Below, piece by piece: positions 1-9,030 of a stretch of DNA of 64,000 nucleotides. The position numbers and the translations under genes were made by a program. Origin of the DNA: JAKANT01 sp035502095 (GTDB taxonomy: Bacteria; Pseudomonadota; Gammaproteobacteria; Burkholderiales; Burkholderiaceae_F); assembly GCA_035502095.1 (NCBI GenBank), contig DATJUX010000040.1, positions 261,117 to 325,116 on the forward strand, given 5' to 3'. Position 1 is the first letter of the stretch. Every line of letters starts with the position of its first letter. The notes below the pieces were generated by a model. The model did not search any database. It was not told where the DNA came from and worked only from the letters and a program-made list of their open reading frames with translations.

Positions 1-1181
1 GCCCCCTGCGCAACTTCGTCTACCCCGACGATCACCGCGAACGCCGCGCCGCTCGCATCGGCACGCTTCATCTGGGACTTCAGGCTCGTCGCACCGGCGT
101 TGTACGTGACGTCCAGACCCTTGTCGCGCAAGCGCTCGGCGAGCAGGAACGCGGCCGTTGCGGTCGCCCCGCCCTGGTGGACGACGTAGACGTCGGTGCG
201 CGCGATCATCTCTCCGCCGCCACGCTCGCGCACCAGGTCCAGCACGCGCTCGACGCCGAACGCGTAACCGCAGCTGGGGGTCGGCTTGCCTCCCATGCGC
301 TCCACGAGCGGGTCGTAGCGCCCCCCGCCGCAGATCGTGCCCTGGCTTCCGAGCGCGTCCGTAATCCACTCGTAGACCGTCAGGTTGTAGTAGTCGAGGC
401 CGCGCACCAGGCGGGGATTGACCGTGAACTCGATGCCGGCGGCGCGCAGCAGCTGCTGCAGGCCCTCGAGGAAGGTGCGCGAGGAGTCGCTCAGGTAGTC
501 GGTGATGCGCGGGGCAGTCGCGACGACTTCCGCCAGCGCCGGATTCTTGCTGTCCAGGATCCGCAGCGGATTGCTGTGCAGGCGCCGGCGCGCATCGGCG
601 TCGAGCGCGTCGAGGTGGCGCTCGAAGTGCCCGATCAGGTCGGCGCGATGGCGCAGGCGTTCCTCCGCCTGACCGAGGCAATTTATCTCGAGTCGCACCG
701 GACCCAGGCCGAGCTGTTGCCACAAGCGCGACAGCATCACGATGTGCTCGGCGTCGATGTCGGGGCCGTCGAAACCGAGGGCCTCGACGTTGACCTGATT
801 GAATTGCCGATAACGTCCGCGCTGCGGCCGCTCGTGCCGGAACACCGGCCCCATGCTCCAGACGCGGCGCGGGGCCTCGTAGGTCAGGTTGTGTTCGATC
901 GCGGCGCGCACGACCCCGGCGGTGAATTCGGGACGCAGCGTGAGATGCTCGCCGTTCAGACGGTCCTCGAACGAATACATCTCCTTTTCGACAATGTCCG
1001 TAACTTCGCCGATGCCGCGCACGAAGAGTTCGGTGTGCTCCAGCACCGGCGTACGAATCTGCTGGTAGCCATAGGCGCCAAGCCAGTCAACGACCCGCGC
1101 CTCGAACCACTCCCAGAGTCCCGCATCGGCCGGCAACAGATCGTTCATGCCGCGCACGGCGGCGAGGCGCGTCTTGCCCAC
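1..1181 (-). CDS. hisS: Histidyl-tRNA synthetase, C-terminus cut by window edge
   Basis: Charges tRNA-His with histidine in the cytosol. About 393 residues are visible; the end of the C-terminal anticodon-binding domain lies outside the window. Class II synthetase motifs are clear: motif 1 around YGYQQIRTPVLEHTELF, motif 2 with FRHERPQRGRYRQF, the histidine-specific signatures LVRGLDYYN and GGGRYDPL, and motif 3 with GYAFGVERVL. The start is taken as GTG at 1181 (V-GKTRLAAVRGMNDLLP), four bases past the ispG stop, which implies co-transcription and translational coupling. A later in-frame ATG (GMNDLLP) would remove residues normally present before motif 1. Last visible gene of the ndk-to-hisS operon. 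Confidence 0.96.
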   Translation of the reverse strand, partial: MGKTRLAAVRGMNDLLPADAGLWEWFEARVVDWLGAYGYQQIRTPVLEHTELFVRGIGEVTDIVEKEMYSFEDRLNGEHLTLRPEFTAGVVRAAIEHNLTYEAPRRVWSMGPVFRHERPQRGRYRQFNQVNVEALGFDGPDIDAEHIVMLSRLWQQLGLGPVRLEINCLGQAEERLRHRADLIGHFERHLDALDADARRRLHSNPLRILDSKNPALAEVVATAPRITDYLSDSSRTFLEGLQQLLRAAGIEFTVNPRLVRGLDYYNLTVYEWITDALGSQGTICGGGRYDPLVERMGGKPTPSCGYAFGVERVLDLVRERGGGEMIARTDVYVVHQGGATATAAFLLAERLRDKGLDVTYNAGATSLKSQMKRADASGAAFAVIVGVDEVAQG

Positions 1182-1184
1182 CGT

Positions 1185-2495
1185 TCAGCCCCGTGCGCTG
1201 GTAGCGTGCTGCGCGCCGTCCGGCATCCGCGCGTAGTTGCGCCGGACGTAGGACTCGACGATCACCTGGAATTCCTCGGCGATCTGCGCCCCCTTGAGGG
1301 TCACCGTGCGCACCCCGTCGACGAAGACGGGTGCGACCGGCTGCTCCCCGGTTCCAGGCAGGCTGATGCCGATGTTGGCGTGCTTGCTTTCACCGGGCCC
1401 ATTGACCACGCACCCCATGACCGCGACATTCATCGACTCGACGCCCGGATACGTCGTGCGCCAGATTGGCATCTGGGCACTCAGGTAACCCTGGATCCTG
1501 GCGGCCAGCTCCTGGAAGAACGTGCTGGTGGTGCGGCCACACCCCGGGCAGGCGATCACCTGCGGCGTAAACGCACGCAAGCCGAGCGCCTGCAACACCT
1601 CTTGCGCCACCTGCACTTCACGGGTTCTCGCTTCCCCGGGCGCGGGCGTCAGGGAGATGCGGATCGTGTCGCCGATGCCCTCCTGTAGCAGCACGGCAAG
1701 CGCGGCCGTCGAGGCGACGATGCCCTTGCTTCCCATCCCCGCTTCCGTCAGCCCGAGATGCAGCGGATAGTCGCAGCGGCGGGAAAGTTCGCGGTACACC
1801 GCAATCAGGTCCTGCACGCCGCTCACCTTGGCCGACAGGATGATCCGATCGTCCGCGAGACCGAGTTCTACCGCGCGGCGCGCGCTTTCGGTCGCCGAGC
1901 GGACCAGCGCCTCGCGTAGCACCGCGCCGGCGTCCCAGGGTTCGTCGCGCCGCGCGTTCTCGTCCATCATCCGCGCGAGCAGGTCCTGATCGAGCGAGCC
2001 CCAATTGACGCCGATCCGCACCGGCTTCGCGTAGCGGCAGGCCACCTCGATCATCTGCGCGAAATTGTCGTCGCGCCGCGCCCCGGTGCCGACGTTGCCC
2101 GGATTGATACGGTATTTCGAGAGTGCGCGCGCGCAGTCCGGAAATTGCGTCAGGAGACGATGGCCGTTGTAGTGGAAGTCGCCGACCAGCGGGACGTGGA
2201 CCCCCATCCGATCGAGTTGGTCGCGGATCGCGGGTACTTCGCGCGCCGCATCGGGCGAGTTGACCGTGATACGGACGACTTCGGACCCCGCTTGCGCCAG
2301 TTCCTTGACCTGGATCGCGGTCGCGATCGCGTCCGCCGTGTCCGTGTTCGTCATCGATTGAACGAGCACGGGCGCATCACCCCCCACGTGGACGCGCTGG
2401 TCGCCCCAGGCAATTTCGACCTGGCGCGTCGCGCGACGCGGCTGCGACGCGGCGGCCGAAGGCAGGCAGGCAAGCGGTTCGACGGGCGAGTTCAT
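1185..2495 (-). CDS. ispG: 4-hydroxy-3-methylbut-2-enyl diphosphate synthase
   Basis: Penultimate enzyme of the MEP isoprenoid pathway: converts MEcPP to HMBPP using a [4Fe-4S] cluster and electrons from flavodoxin or ferredoxin. The 436-residue product has the N-terminal barrel (VGGDAPVLVQSMTNTDTAD) and the C-terminal cluster domain with the ligands CPGCGRT and GCVVNGPGE (three Cys plus Glu). It is longer than the E. coli enzyme, which is usual for betaproteobacteria. It sits between rodZ (5 bases upstream) and hisS (3 bases downstream), a conserved order in beta- and gammaproteobacteria. Confidence 0.97.
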   Translation of the reverse strand: MNSPVEPLACLPSAAASQPRRATRQVEIAWGDQRVHVGGDAPVLVQSMTNTDTADAIATAIQVKELAQAGSEVVRITVNSPDAAREVPAIRDQLDRMGVHVPLVGDFHYNGHRLLTQFPDCARALSKYRINPGNVGTGARRDDNFAQMIEVACRYAKPVRIGVNWGSLDQDLLARMMDENARRDEPWDAGAVLREALVRSATESARRAVELGLADDRIILSAKVSGVQDLIAVYRELSRRCDYPLHLGLTEAGMGSKGIVASTAALAVLLQEGIGDTIRISLTPAPGEARTREVQVAQEVLQALGLRAFTPQVIACPGCGRTTSTFFQELAARIQGYLSAQMPIWRTTYPGVESMNVAVMGCVVNGPGESKHANIGISLPGTGEQPVAPVFVDGVRTVTLKGAQIAEEFQVIVESYVRRNYARMPDGAQHATSARG

Positions 2496-2500
2496 CGGCT

Positions 2501-3361
2501 CTAGTTGAGCGTGATCCGGGCGACGTTGTCGACGCTTGTCACCGGCTTGAGGTCGATCGACTTGCCCTTGTAGTCGACCGCCACCGCCGACGCGTTGCCG
2601 ATCACGAGGCGCAGCGGCGGCTTGCCTTCGACCCGCTGCTCGGTACCTGCGGCGTTGACCTGGGAATGCACGACGCGTCCGTCGGCCTGCGTCACCTCGA
2701 CCCAGGACTCGTCACGGAAGCTCAGGCGCACCGACTCGGAAGCGGGCGGCGCCACCGGTGCGGGCACGGCCGTCGGCGCAGCTGCGCTTGCCGCCGCCGC
2801 GGCCCTTTCAACCGGCGGTGGTGCCGCCGCATCGGCCTTCTGCTCGGCCGCCGCCGGCAGCGCGGGTGCCGTCGCAACCGGCGGTGCCGGCGTGGCATTT
2901 CCGGCCGCGCCCTCGACGCGCACGCGGTCACGCCGCGTCGCGAGCCCGCCGACCACGGCAAAAACGATCAGGACCGCGATCACGCCAACCACGACCACGC
3001 GGCGGGTACCGTGATCGCTCGGCGCCTCGAGCGCCGACGCAGAGCGCGCCGACGCCATTTGCAGCGGAACGCCTGCACGCGATCCCAGCGCTGCGTTCAG
3101 TTCGGCCACCAGCGGAGCCGGGTCAAGCCGCACCTCCTTCGCGTAGTTGCGCACGAAACCGCGCAGGAAGGGCGCCGGCAAGGCCGGCAAGTCCTCGCTT
3201 TCGATCGCCCGCACCTGCTTCGGATGCAGGCGCAACCGCGCCGCGATTTCGTCGACCGAGAGGCCGAGCTTTTCGCGCGCGGCAGCCAGCCGCCGCCCGA
3301 AGCCGGTCACCGGCTCGGGTTCGATGCCGGTTTCCGCCTGTGGCGCCTCGACGTCATTCAT
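2501..3361 (-). CDS. rodZ: Cytoskeletal protein RodZ
   Basis: Inner-membrane partner of MreB that helps set rod shape. Residues about 20-85 form a helix-turn-helix domain (GRRLAAAREKLGLSVDEIAARL, then FLRGFVRNYAKEV), the MreB-binding part. One membrane segment follows at about 127-147 (VVVVGVIAVLIVFAVVGGLA). After it come a low-complexity Ala/Pro linker typical of the periplasmic part and a C-terminal DUF4115 beta domain (RLSFRDESWVEVTQADG). The start ATG overlaps the pilF stop in an ATGAATGA arrangement, so the two are translationally coupled. Confidence 0.93.
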   Translation of the reverse strand: MNDVEAPQAETGIEPEPVTGFGRRLAAAREKLGLSVDEIAARLRLHPKQVRAIESEDLPALPAPFLRGFVRNYAKEVRLDPAPLVAELNAALGSRAGVPLQMASARSASALEAPSDHGTRRVVVVGVIAVLIVFAVVGGLATRRDRVRVEGAAGNATPAPPVATAPALPAAAEQKADAAAPPPVERAAAAASAAAPTAVPAPVAPPASESVRLSFRDESWVEVTQADGRVVHSQVNAAGTEQRVEGKPPLRLVIGNASAVAVDYKGKSIDLKPVTSVDNVARITLN

Positions 3362-4166
3362 CGAAGGCCTCTCGTCTCAGCGCAGCGGCCTCGCGCGAGT
3401 CCGGGAACCGGCGGCGCAGATCCGTGGCGAGTTGCTGCTCCGTCCGAGCGTCTCCTTCGGCGCGCGCGATGCGCACGCCGAGCCACAGCACCTCTGCGCC
3501 GGCATCCTGGCCGCTTGGCAGGAGCCCGTAGTAGAAGCGCGCGCGCTCGAGCTGACCCAGCTTCAGGTAGAGACGCGAGAGTTGATACTTCGTGATCGGG
3601 TTGGAAGCATCGAGCTCGAACGAATGCTTGAGGTATTCCTCGGCGGCCGTCAGGTCCTTGATGCGAAGCATGCACAGACCCGCGTTCTGCATCGGCATCG
3701 CGGGCGTTGCGTAGGTCTTCGCTGCCGCAGCCCGCTTGAAGTAGTCGATCGACTGTCGCTCGCGTCCGCTCTGGCACAGGAACCACCCGTAGTTGTTCAG
3801 GATCTCCGGGTTGTCGTTGTCGAGCTGCAGCGCACGCTGGAAATTCGCCTCCGCCTCGTCGCGCTTGCCTTGATCCATGTTGACGAGCCCGAGCAGCCCA
3901 TATGCCTCCGCGTAGTTCGGATCGAGCTTGAGCGCGTTCTGGATCTCTTCGATGGCGATGCTGAACTGGCCCTTCTGGTAGTACGTTGCCGCCAGCTGCA
4001 ACCGTATGGAGGCGCGCTTGCGTGCGTCCGGCTCGTTTGGCGTCCCGGGTCGCTGGTTCGAGGCCACCGGTTGGCCGTTGACCTCGGTGGTCGTCGTGCA
4101 ACTCCCGTTCAGGACCGCCACGGTCACCGCAAGCGCGGCGAGAGGCAAATTCGGCAAACCTCGCAT
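3354..4166 (-). CDS. pilF: Type IV pilus biogenesis TPR lipoprotein PilF/PilW
   Basis: Pilotin-type outer-membrane lipoprotein needed for PilQ secretin assembly. The 270-residue product starts at ATG 4166 with a signal peptide (MRGLPNLPLAALAVTVAV) and a candidate lipidated Cys23, although the lipobox NGSC is not canonical. The rest is a run of TPR repeats from about residue 50, for example ATYYQKGQFSIAIEEIQNAL, DPNYAEAYGLLGLVNMDQG and NPEILNNYGWFLCQSGR. It lies between rlmN and rodZ as in many proteobacteria. With comEC in the same window it suggests type IV pili and possibly natural transformation. The reading frame stays open far upstream, but that part is antisense-like GC-rich sequence overlapping rlmN. 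Confidence 0.9.
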   Translation of the reverse strand: MRGLPNLPLAALAVTVAVLNGSCTTTTEVNGQPVASNQRPGTPNEPDARKRASIRLQLAATYYQKGQFSIAIEEIQNALKLDPNYAEAYGLLGLVNMDQGKRDEAEANFQRALQLDNDNPEILNNYGWFLCQSGRERQSIDYFKRAAAAKTYATPAMPMQNAGLCMLRIKDLTAAEEYLKHSFELDASNPITKYQLSRLYLKLGQLERARFYYGLLPSGQDAGAEVLWLGVRIARAEGDARTEQQLATDLRRRFPDSREAAALRREAFDE

Positions 4167-4174
4167 CTCGGCTC

Positions 4175-5281
4175 CTACCGCACCGCCACCAACGGCGGCA
4201 GACGGCTGGCGCGCTCGTGCACGCGGGTTCGATCCTGAACTTCGCCCGCGAGCTGTCCGCACGCAGCGTCGATGTCGTCGCCGCGCGTCTTCCGCACGGT
4301 GGTCACGATTCCGGCATCGGCGAGTACGCGGGCAAACGCCTTGATGGTGTCTGCCGAAGCGCAGCGCAGGCCCGACCCGGGAAACGGATTGAAGGGGATC
4401 AGGTTCAGCTTGCAGGAAACATCCTGCACGAGCGCGACGAGCTCGTACGCATGCGACTCCGCGTCGTTGACACCGTCGAGCATGACGTATTCGAAGGTGA
4501 TGAAGTCGCGCGGCGCGTGGCGCAGGTAGCGACGGCAGGCGGTCAGGAGCTCCCGCAAGGGATACTTGCGATTCAGTGGCACGAGTTCGTCGCGCAGAGC
4601 GTCGTTCGGTGCGTGCAGCGAAACCGCAAGCGCCACCGGGCAATCGAGCGCAAGACGGTCCATCTGCGGCACCATGCCCGAGGTGGAGAGCGTCACGCGC
4701 CGGCGCGAGAGGCCGTAGGCGTTGTCGTCCAGCATCAAGCGCAACGCCGCGACGACCGGCTCGTAGTTCTGCAGCGGCTCGCCCATGCCCATCAAAACGA
4801 CATTGCTGATCACCCGCTCCGCCGGCGCCTCCGCATGCTCGCTCCGCAAAAGGTGCTCGGCACACCAAAGCTGGCCGATGATCTCGGCGGTCCTCAGGTT
4901 GCGGCTGAAACCCTGCCTGCCGGTGGAACAGAAGCGGCAGTTGACCGCGCATCCGGCCTGCGTCGATACACACAGCGTGCCGCGCTCCTCCTCGGGGATG
5001 TAGACAGCTTCGATGGCGTTGCCGGCGCCGACGTCCAGGAGCCATTTCCTGGTGCCGTCGGCGGACCGGCTGTCGCGCAGCACCGGGAGCGCGTCGACCG
5101 TCGCACGTTCGTCGAGGCGGGCGCGCAGCGACTTCGCGAGGTCCGTCATCTGATCGAAGCGGCTCGCCCCCCGCTGGTGGATCCAGCGCATCAACTGGCG
5201 CGCGCGAAACGGCTTCTCGCCGATCGATTCGACGAACGCCGTAAGCGCCGCGGCATCGAATTCGAGCAGGTTGGCGCGCAC
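4175..5281 (-). CDS. rlmN: Dual-specificity RNA methyltransferase RlmN
   Basis: Radical-SAM enzyme that makes m2A at 23S rRNA A2503 and tRNA A37. The cluster motif CxxxCxxC is seen as CAVNCRFCSTGRQGFSRN. Other family marks are VLMGMGEPLQNY, STSGMVPQMDRL, AVSLHAPND, YVMLDGVND and the C-terminal KTRGDDIDAACGQL, whose Cys is the methyl-carrying residue. I chose GTG 5281 (V-RANLLEFDAAAL), which follows the ndk stop by ten bases and gives 368 residues, the usual length. The longer in-frame reading up to 5407 would overlap ndk. Confidence 0.93.
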   Translation of the reverse strand: MRANLLEFDAAALTAFVESIGEKPFRARQLMRWIHQRGASRFDQMTDLAKSLRARLDERATVDALPVLRDSRSADGTRKWLLDVGAGNAIEAVYIPEEERGTLCVSTQAGCAVNCRFCSTGRQGFSRNLRTAEIIGQLWCAEHLLRSEHAEAPAERVISNVVLMGMGEPLQNYEPVVAALRLMLDDNAYGLSRRRVTLSTSGMVPQMDRLALDCPVALAVSLHAPNDALRDELVPLNRKYPLRELLTACRRYLRHAPRDFITFEYVMLDGVNDAESHAYELVALVQDVSCKLNLIPFNPFPGSGLRCASADTIKAFARVLADAGIVTTVRKTRGDDIDAACGQLAGEVQDRTRVHERASRLPPLVAVR

Positions 5282-5291
5282 CCTCGGGTAC

Positions 5292-5717
5292 TCAGCGTGA
5301 GTGGATGTCCAGGGACGGAAAGAAATACGCGACTTCGCCGCGTGCGGTGTCGGCGCCGTCCGATCCATGGACCGCGTTGGCGTCGATGCTGTCGGCGAAA
5401 TCGGCACGGATCGTCCCGGGAGCCGCCTTCTTCGGGTCGGTCGCGCCCATCAGTTCCCGGTTCTTCGCGATGGCGTTTTCGCCCTCGAGTACCTGCACCA
5501 TGATCGGCCCGGAGACCATGAACTCCACCAGATCGTTGAAGAACGGCCGCCCGCGATGAACCGCGTAGAAGCCCTCCGCTTGCCCGCGCGACAGGTGGGT
5601 CATGCGCGACGCGACGATCTTCAGGCCGGCGCTTTCGAAACGACTGTAGATCTGGCCGATGACGTTCTTTGCGACGGCATCCGGCTTGATGATGGACAGC
5701 GTCCTTTCAATTGCCAT
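5292..5717 (-). CDS. ndk: Nucleoside diphosphate kinase
   Basis: Transfers the gamma-phosphate of ATP to nucleoside diphosphates and balances NTP and dNTP pools. The 141 residues match the family length. They include the N-terminal ERTLSIIKPDAV, the active-site histidine in NAVHGSD (around residue 118) and the segment GTIRADFADSIDANAVHGSD. First gene of the six-gene run ndk-rlmN-pilF-rodZ-ispG-hisS. The 160 bases upstream, to rlmD, include an AT-rich patch (TTAATTTATT on the minus strand, near 5800) that could hold the promoter; no clean -35/-10 pair is seen. Confidence 0.97.
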   Translation of the reverse strand: MAIERTLSIIKPDAVAKNVIGQIYSRFESAGLKIVASRMTHLSRGQAEGFYAVHRGRPFFNDLVEFMVSGPIMVQVLEGENAIAKNRELMGATDPKKAAPGTIRADFADSIDANAVHGSDGADTARGEVAYFFPSLDIHSR

Positions 5718-5877
5718 TGCTTTTCCAGTCGACCGGGGAAGTGGGAGCGCAACCAGGGCAATCCGCGCCCGGATTGCGGAATCACCGCGAATAACTCCAA
5801 TAAATTAAGGCCTTGCGCACTCTCGCGAGCCCGCGATGGTATCACGCAAGAGGCCGCGGATCGGCCGGCTCCACGCT

Positions 5878-7251
5878 TCACGGGCTGTCGCTGCGCCGGC
5901 CGCCGGGCTCCAGTACGGCGATCGATTCGACGTGCGAGGTATGGGGGAACATGTTCAGGACCCCCGCCGCGCACAGGTCCCATCCCGCGTCGTGATGCAG
6001 GATCGCGCAGTCGCGCGCCAGTGTGGCCGGATTGCACGAGACATAGACGAGGCGGCGCGGGGGCTGTGTCGCAGCGGCGAGCGACTGCACCACCGCGATC
6101 GCGCCCTCGCGCGGCGGGTCGAGTGCAACGAGGCCGATCCCGCCCATAGACCGCGTGAGTTCGCTCCAGTCCCCCGGCGCGAACTCGAACAGGTCACGCC
6201 GGGAGAAGAGCGTGCGCCCCGCGAGCCCGTTCGCGGCCGCGGCGCCCGCCGCGCGTTCGAGCAACGCGGCGTTACCCTCGATGCCGAGCACCCGACCTGC
6301 GCGACGCGCCAGAGGCAGCGTGAAGTTGCCGAGGCCGCAGAAGAAATCGACCACCCGATCGTCCGGGCGCGGATCGAGGAGACGCACGACACGGCGTACC
6401 AGCACCTCGTTCACCCGGTGGTTGACCTGCGTGAAGTCGGTCGGGGCGAACGGCAGGATTACGCTGTGTTCGGGCAGCGCAAGTTGCAGCGTCGTTGGCG
6501 TGCCATTGAGCATCGGATGCGCGGTGTCGGGCCCGCCCGGTTGCAGCCAGAACTCGACCGCATGCGCAAGCGCGAATGCTTCGATGCGGGCCAGATCCTC
6601 CGCCGTCGGCTTCTGCAACACCCGCGCGACCAGCACGATTCGTTCACCGCCGGCGTCATCGTGGCCGATTGCCAATTCGGCCTGCGGCAGGGCGGCGCGA
6701 ATCGACAGGCCGCCGAACAGTGTGCGCAGTCCCGGGATCAGCTTGCCGACGCGCGGCGGCAGCACAGGGCACTCGTGCATGTCCGCCACGTAGCTGCTGC
6801 GACGCTCGTGAAAGCCGACGAGCACCCCGCCTTTCTTAGCGACGTACCGCACCGAAAGGCGCGCCCGATGTCGATACCCCCACGTAGGACCGGCAATCGG
6901 GCGCAGCAGCAACTGCGGACGCACCCGACCGATGTGCCACAGTGCGTCCTCGAGGATGCGCTGCTTGACGGCGACCTGGGCCACCGGCGCGAGGTGCTGC
7001 ATCGAGCAGCCGCCGCACGCGCCGGCATGCAGCCCGAAATGCGGGCAGCCCGGTGTGACGCGCTGACTGCTTGCGCGCAGGATCTCCACCGCTCGTGCGG
7101 TTTCGTACTTGGGTTTCGCGCGCAAGGACTCGATGCGCACGCGCTCGCCCGGAAGCGCGCCCTCGACGAATACAACCTTGCCGCTGTGGCGCGTGACGCC
7201 GCGCCCCTCGGGATCGAGCGACTCGATCTCGACGATGGGCAACTCGGTCAC
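5878..7251 (-). CDS. rlmD: 23S rRNA (uracil-1939-C5)-methyltransferase RlmD
   Basis: SAM-dependent methyltransferase of the RumA/TrmA family acting on 23S rRNA U1939. A TRAM domain covers about residues 1-60 (IVEIESLDPEGRGVTRHSGKVV has its signature). Iron-sulfur cluster cysteines follow in CPHFGLHAGACGGCSMQHL with a later HECPVL. The SAM site is VVDFFCGLGNFTLPLARRA, and the catalytic Cys lies in YVSCNPATLARD. GTG 7251 starts two bases after the exonuclease stop and gives 457 residues. A much longer in-frame reading exists upstream but overlaps the exonuclease gene. Confidence 0.94.
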   Translation of the reverse strand: MTELPIVEIESLDPEGRGVTRHSGKVVFVEGALPGERVRIESLRAKPKYETARAVEILRASSQRVTPGCPHFGLHAGACGGCSMQHLAPVAQVAVKQRILEDALWHIGRVRPQLLLRPIAGPTWGYRHRARLSVRYVAKKGGVLVGFHERRSSYVADMHECPVLPPRVGKLIPGLRTLFGGLSIRAALPQAELAIGHDDAGGERIVLVARVLQKPTAEDLARIEAFALAHAVEFWLQPGGPDTAHPMLNGTPTTLQLALPEHSVILPFAPTDFTQVNHRVNEVLVRRVVRLLDPRPDDRVVDFFCGLGNFTLPLARRAGRVLGIEGNAALLERAAGAAAANGLAGRTLFSRRDLFEFAPGDWSELTRSMGGIGLVALDPPREGAIAVVQSLAAATQPPRRLVYVSCNPATLARDCAILHHDAGWDLCAAGVLNMFPHTSHVESIAVLEPGGRRSDSP

Positions 7252-7253
7252 GG

Positions 7254-8033
7254 TCAACCCGCCGGCCAAGCGCCGAGCAGCCGCAACCAATGCGCGCCTT
7301 CCAGCGACTGCAGTGCCGCGCGCACGAGCTGCATTTCTCCGGCGTACGCCGACTCGTCGAGTTCTCCACGCATCTTCTGGAAGCGGCAAAAGACCAGATA
7401 CGTGTTGACGACGTCGGTCTCGCAGTAGCTCCGTATTGTCCCGAGCCGACCGGCGCGGTACGCCTCCCAGACCTGGGCGCCGTCCATGCCGAGCTTCCCG
7501 GCGAAACCGGCGAGGCGCGAAATGTCGTCGAGCGGCGCACTGGCGCGCGGCTGGTACATGGACAGCACGTCCATCAGGTCGAGATGCCGCGTGTGGTAGC
7601 GATTTACGTAGTTGTTGAAGCGGAAATCGCGATCCTCGTCGCCGAGGTCCCAATAGCGGGCGGCATGCACACCGTGGATCAGGCCCCTGTAGTGCAGCAC
7701 CGGCAGGTCGAACCCGCCGCCATTCCAGCTCACGAGCTGGGGTGTATAGCGCTCGATGACGCGAAAGAAGTCCTGGATCAGGCGCGCTTCCGGATCGGTC
7801 TCGTCCCCGAGACACCGGACGCGGAACCCGCCGTCATCGCGGAACGCGCAGCCGATGGCGACGATGCGGTGCAGGTGATGCTGCAGGAAGTCCGAGCCGA
7901 TCCGTTCGCGTCGTTCGGCAAAGGCTCGCGCCGCCACCTCGCCGTCATCGAGCGCCGCCCACTCGGGACGCAGCCGGCGCAGGCCGGCCGTATCCGGGAC
8001 GGTCTCGATATCGAAGCACAGGACCGGGGTCAT
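7254..8033 (-). CDS. Predicted 3'-5' exonuclease, PolB-like DEDD family
   Basis: Stand-alone DEDDy-type exonuclease (PF10108-like) related to the proofreading domain of DNA polymerase B. Its cellular role is not established. All motifs are visible in 259 residues: Exo I LCFDIETVPD near residue 8, Exo II SWNGGGFDLPVL around 106, and Exo III YCETDVVNTY around 210. It lies seven bases after nlpD and two before rlmD, in the position where most betaproteobacteria keep rpoS. Confidence 0.87.
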   Translation of the reverse strand: MTPVLCFDIETVPDTAGLRRLRPEWAALDDGEVAARAFAERRERIGSDFLQHHLHRIVAIGCAFRDDGGFRVRCLGDETDPEARLIQDFFRVIERYTPQLVSWNGGGFDLPVLHYRGLIHGVHAARYWDLGDEDRDFRFNNYVNRYHTRHLDLMDVLSMYQPRASAPLDDISRLAGFAGKLGMDGAQVWEAYRAGRLGTIRSYCETDVVNTYLVFCRFQKMRGELDESAYAGEMQLVRAALQSLEGAHWLRLLGAWPAG

Positions 8034-8040
8034 CGCACGA

Positions 8041-9030
8041 TCAACGCGGCGGCAGGTACTTCACCGGGTCGACCGGCTTGCCACGATAGCGAATCTCGAA
8101 ATGCAGCTTCGCTTGTCCGTCGTCGGTCTTGCCGAGATCCGCAATGCGTTGTCCGCGCTTCACCGGCTGTCCCTGTTTGACCAGGATCTGCTTGTTGTGG
8201 GCGTACGCCGAGATGAAATCGTCGTTGTGCTTGATGATCACCAGGTTGCCGTACATGCGCAGGCCGCTGCCGCTATAGACGACGTCGCCGTCGCCCGCGG
8301 CGAGCACCGCGTCGCCTTCGGTGCCCGCGATGTCGATGCCTTTGTTGCGGCTTTCGCTGTAGCCATCGACCACCTTACCTTTCGCGGGCCACTGCCACAG
8401 CAGGCCCGTTCCCGACGTCGCGGCCGGCGGCGCGGGACTTGGCCGCTCGGCTGGCGGCTTCGGGCCCGGCTCCGCCGGGGCAGGCGCCGGCGCAGCGGCT
8501 GGAGGTGGAGGCGTGGCGGCGACCACGGGCGGGCCCGCAGCTGACGGAGGAGGCAGCGGCGCGGGTGTCGTCGCGGGCGGGACTGCATCGAGCGGGCGCG
8601 TCTCGGTCGGGGCGGACGAGCCTACCGACACCACCCCGACCACGGCTGCCGCGTCGGCTTCCGGCGGTGCCACCCGCAGGGATTGGCCTGGCGTGAGCTT
8701 GGTCGGATCGTCCAGATTGTTCCAGCGTGCGATGTCGCGGTAGTCCTGGCCGAATGCGACGGCAATGCTGTAGAGCGTGTCGCCGCGCTGAACCACGTAG
8801 GTTCCGTTCGCAGCCTCGCGTTGCGTCACCACCGGGGCGGGCGCAGCCGGAGCCTGAGCGGCCGCGACCGGCGCGGGCGGCGTCGCCGGCCGGCTGGCGC
8901 GCGACTTGTCCTCGATCGGCGCCTCGCGCACACCGCGCACGGTGCAACCCGCGCCCACGACGACCGCAACCACTAGCGGAATCGCCACCCATGACAGGAG
9001 GCGAACGTCACGAATCCCTTGCCGCTTCAT
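8041..9030 (-). CDS. nlpD: NlpD-type LysM/LytM lipoprotein, catalytically degenerate
   Basis: Probable envelope activator of the amidase AmiC during cell division. An N-terminal hydrophobic signal (LLSWVAIPLVVAVVVGAGC) gives a lipoprotein Cys near residue 29. A LysM domain (YVVQRGDTLYSIAVAFGQDY) binds peptidoglycan. After a long Pro/Ala linker comes a C-terminal M23/LytM fold. The zinc ligands are lost: NKGIDIAG replaces HxGxD and LHFEIRYRG replaces HxH, as in E. coli NlpD. The start ATG 9030 overlaps the pcm stop (ATGA). 329 residues. Confidence 0.93.
   Translation of the reverse strand: MKRQGIRDVRLLSWVAIPLVVAVVVGAGCTVRGVREAPIEDKSRASRPATPPAPVAAAQAPAAPAPVVTQREAANGTYVVQRGDTLYSIAVAFGQDYRDIARWNNLDDPTKLTPGQSLRVAPPEADAAAVVGVVSVGSSAPTETRPLDAVPPATTPAPLPPPSAAGPPVVAATPPPPAAAPAPAPAEPGPKPPAERPSPAPPAATSGTGLLWQWPAKGKVVDGYSESRNKGIDIAGTEGDAVLAAGDGDVVYSGSGLRMYGNLVIIKHNDDFISAYAHNKQILVKQGQPVKRGQRIADLGKTDDGQAKLHFEIRYRGKPVDPVKYLPPR

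Noticed and set aside
177..1688. Long plus-strand open frame of about 500 codons over hisS/ispG
   Set aside because: Exact antisense of two clearly identified genes; composition is the usual GC-rich mirror frame with no domain pattern.
5281..5407. Longer N-terminus for RlmN
   Set aside because: It would lie entirely inside ndk and has no similarity to RlmN; GTG 5281 gives the normal length.
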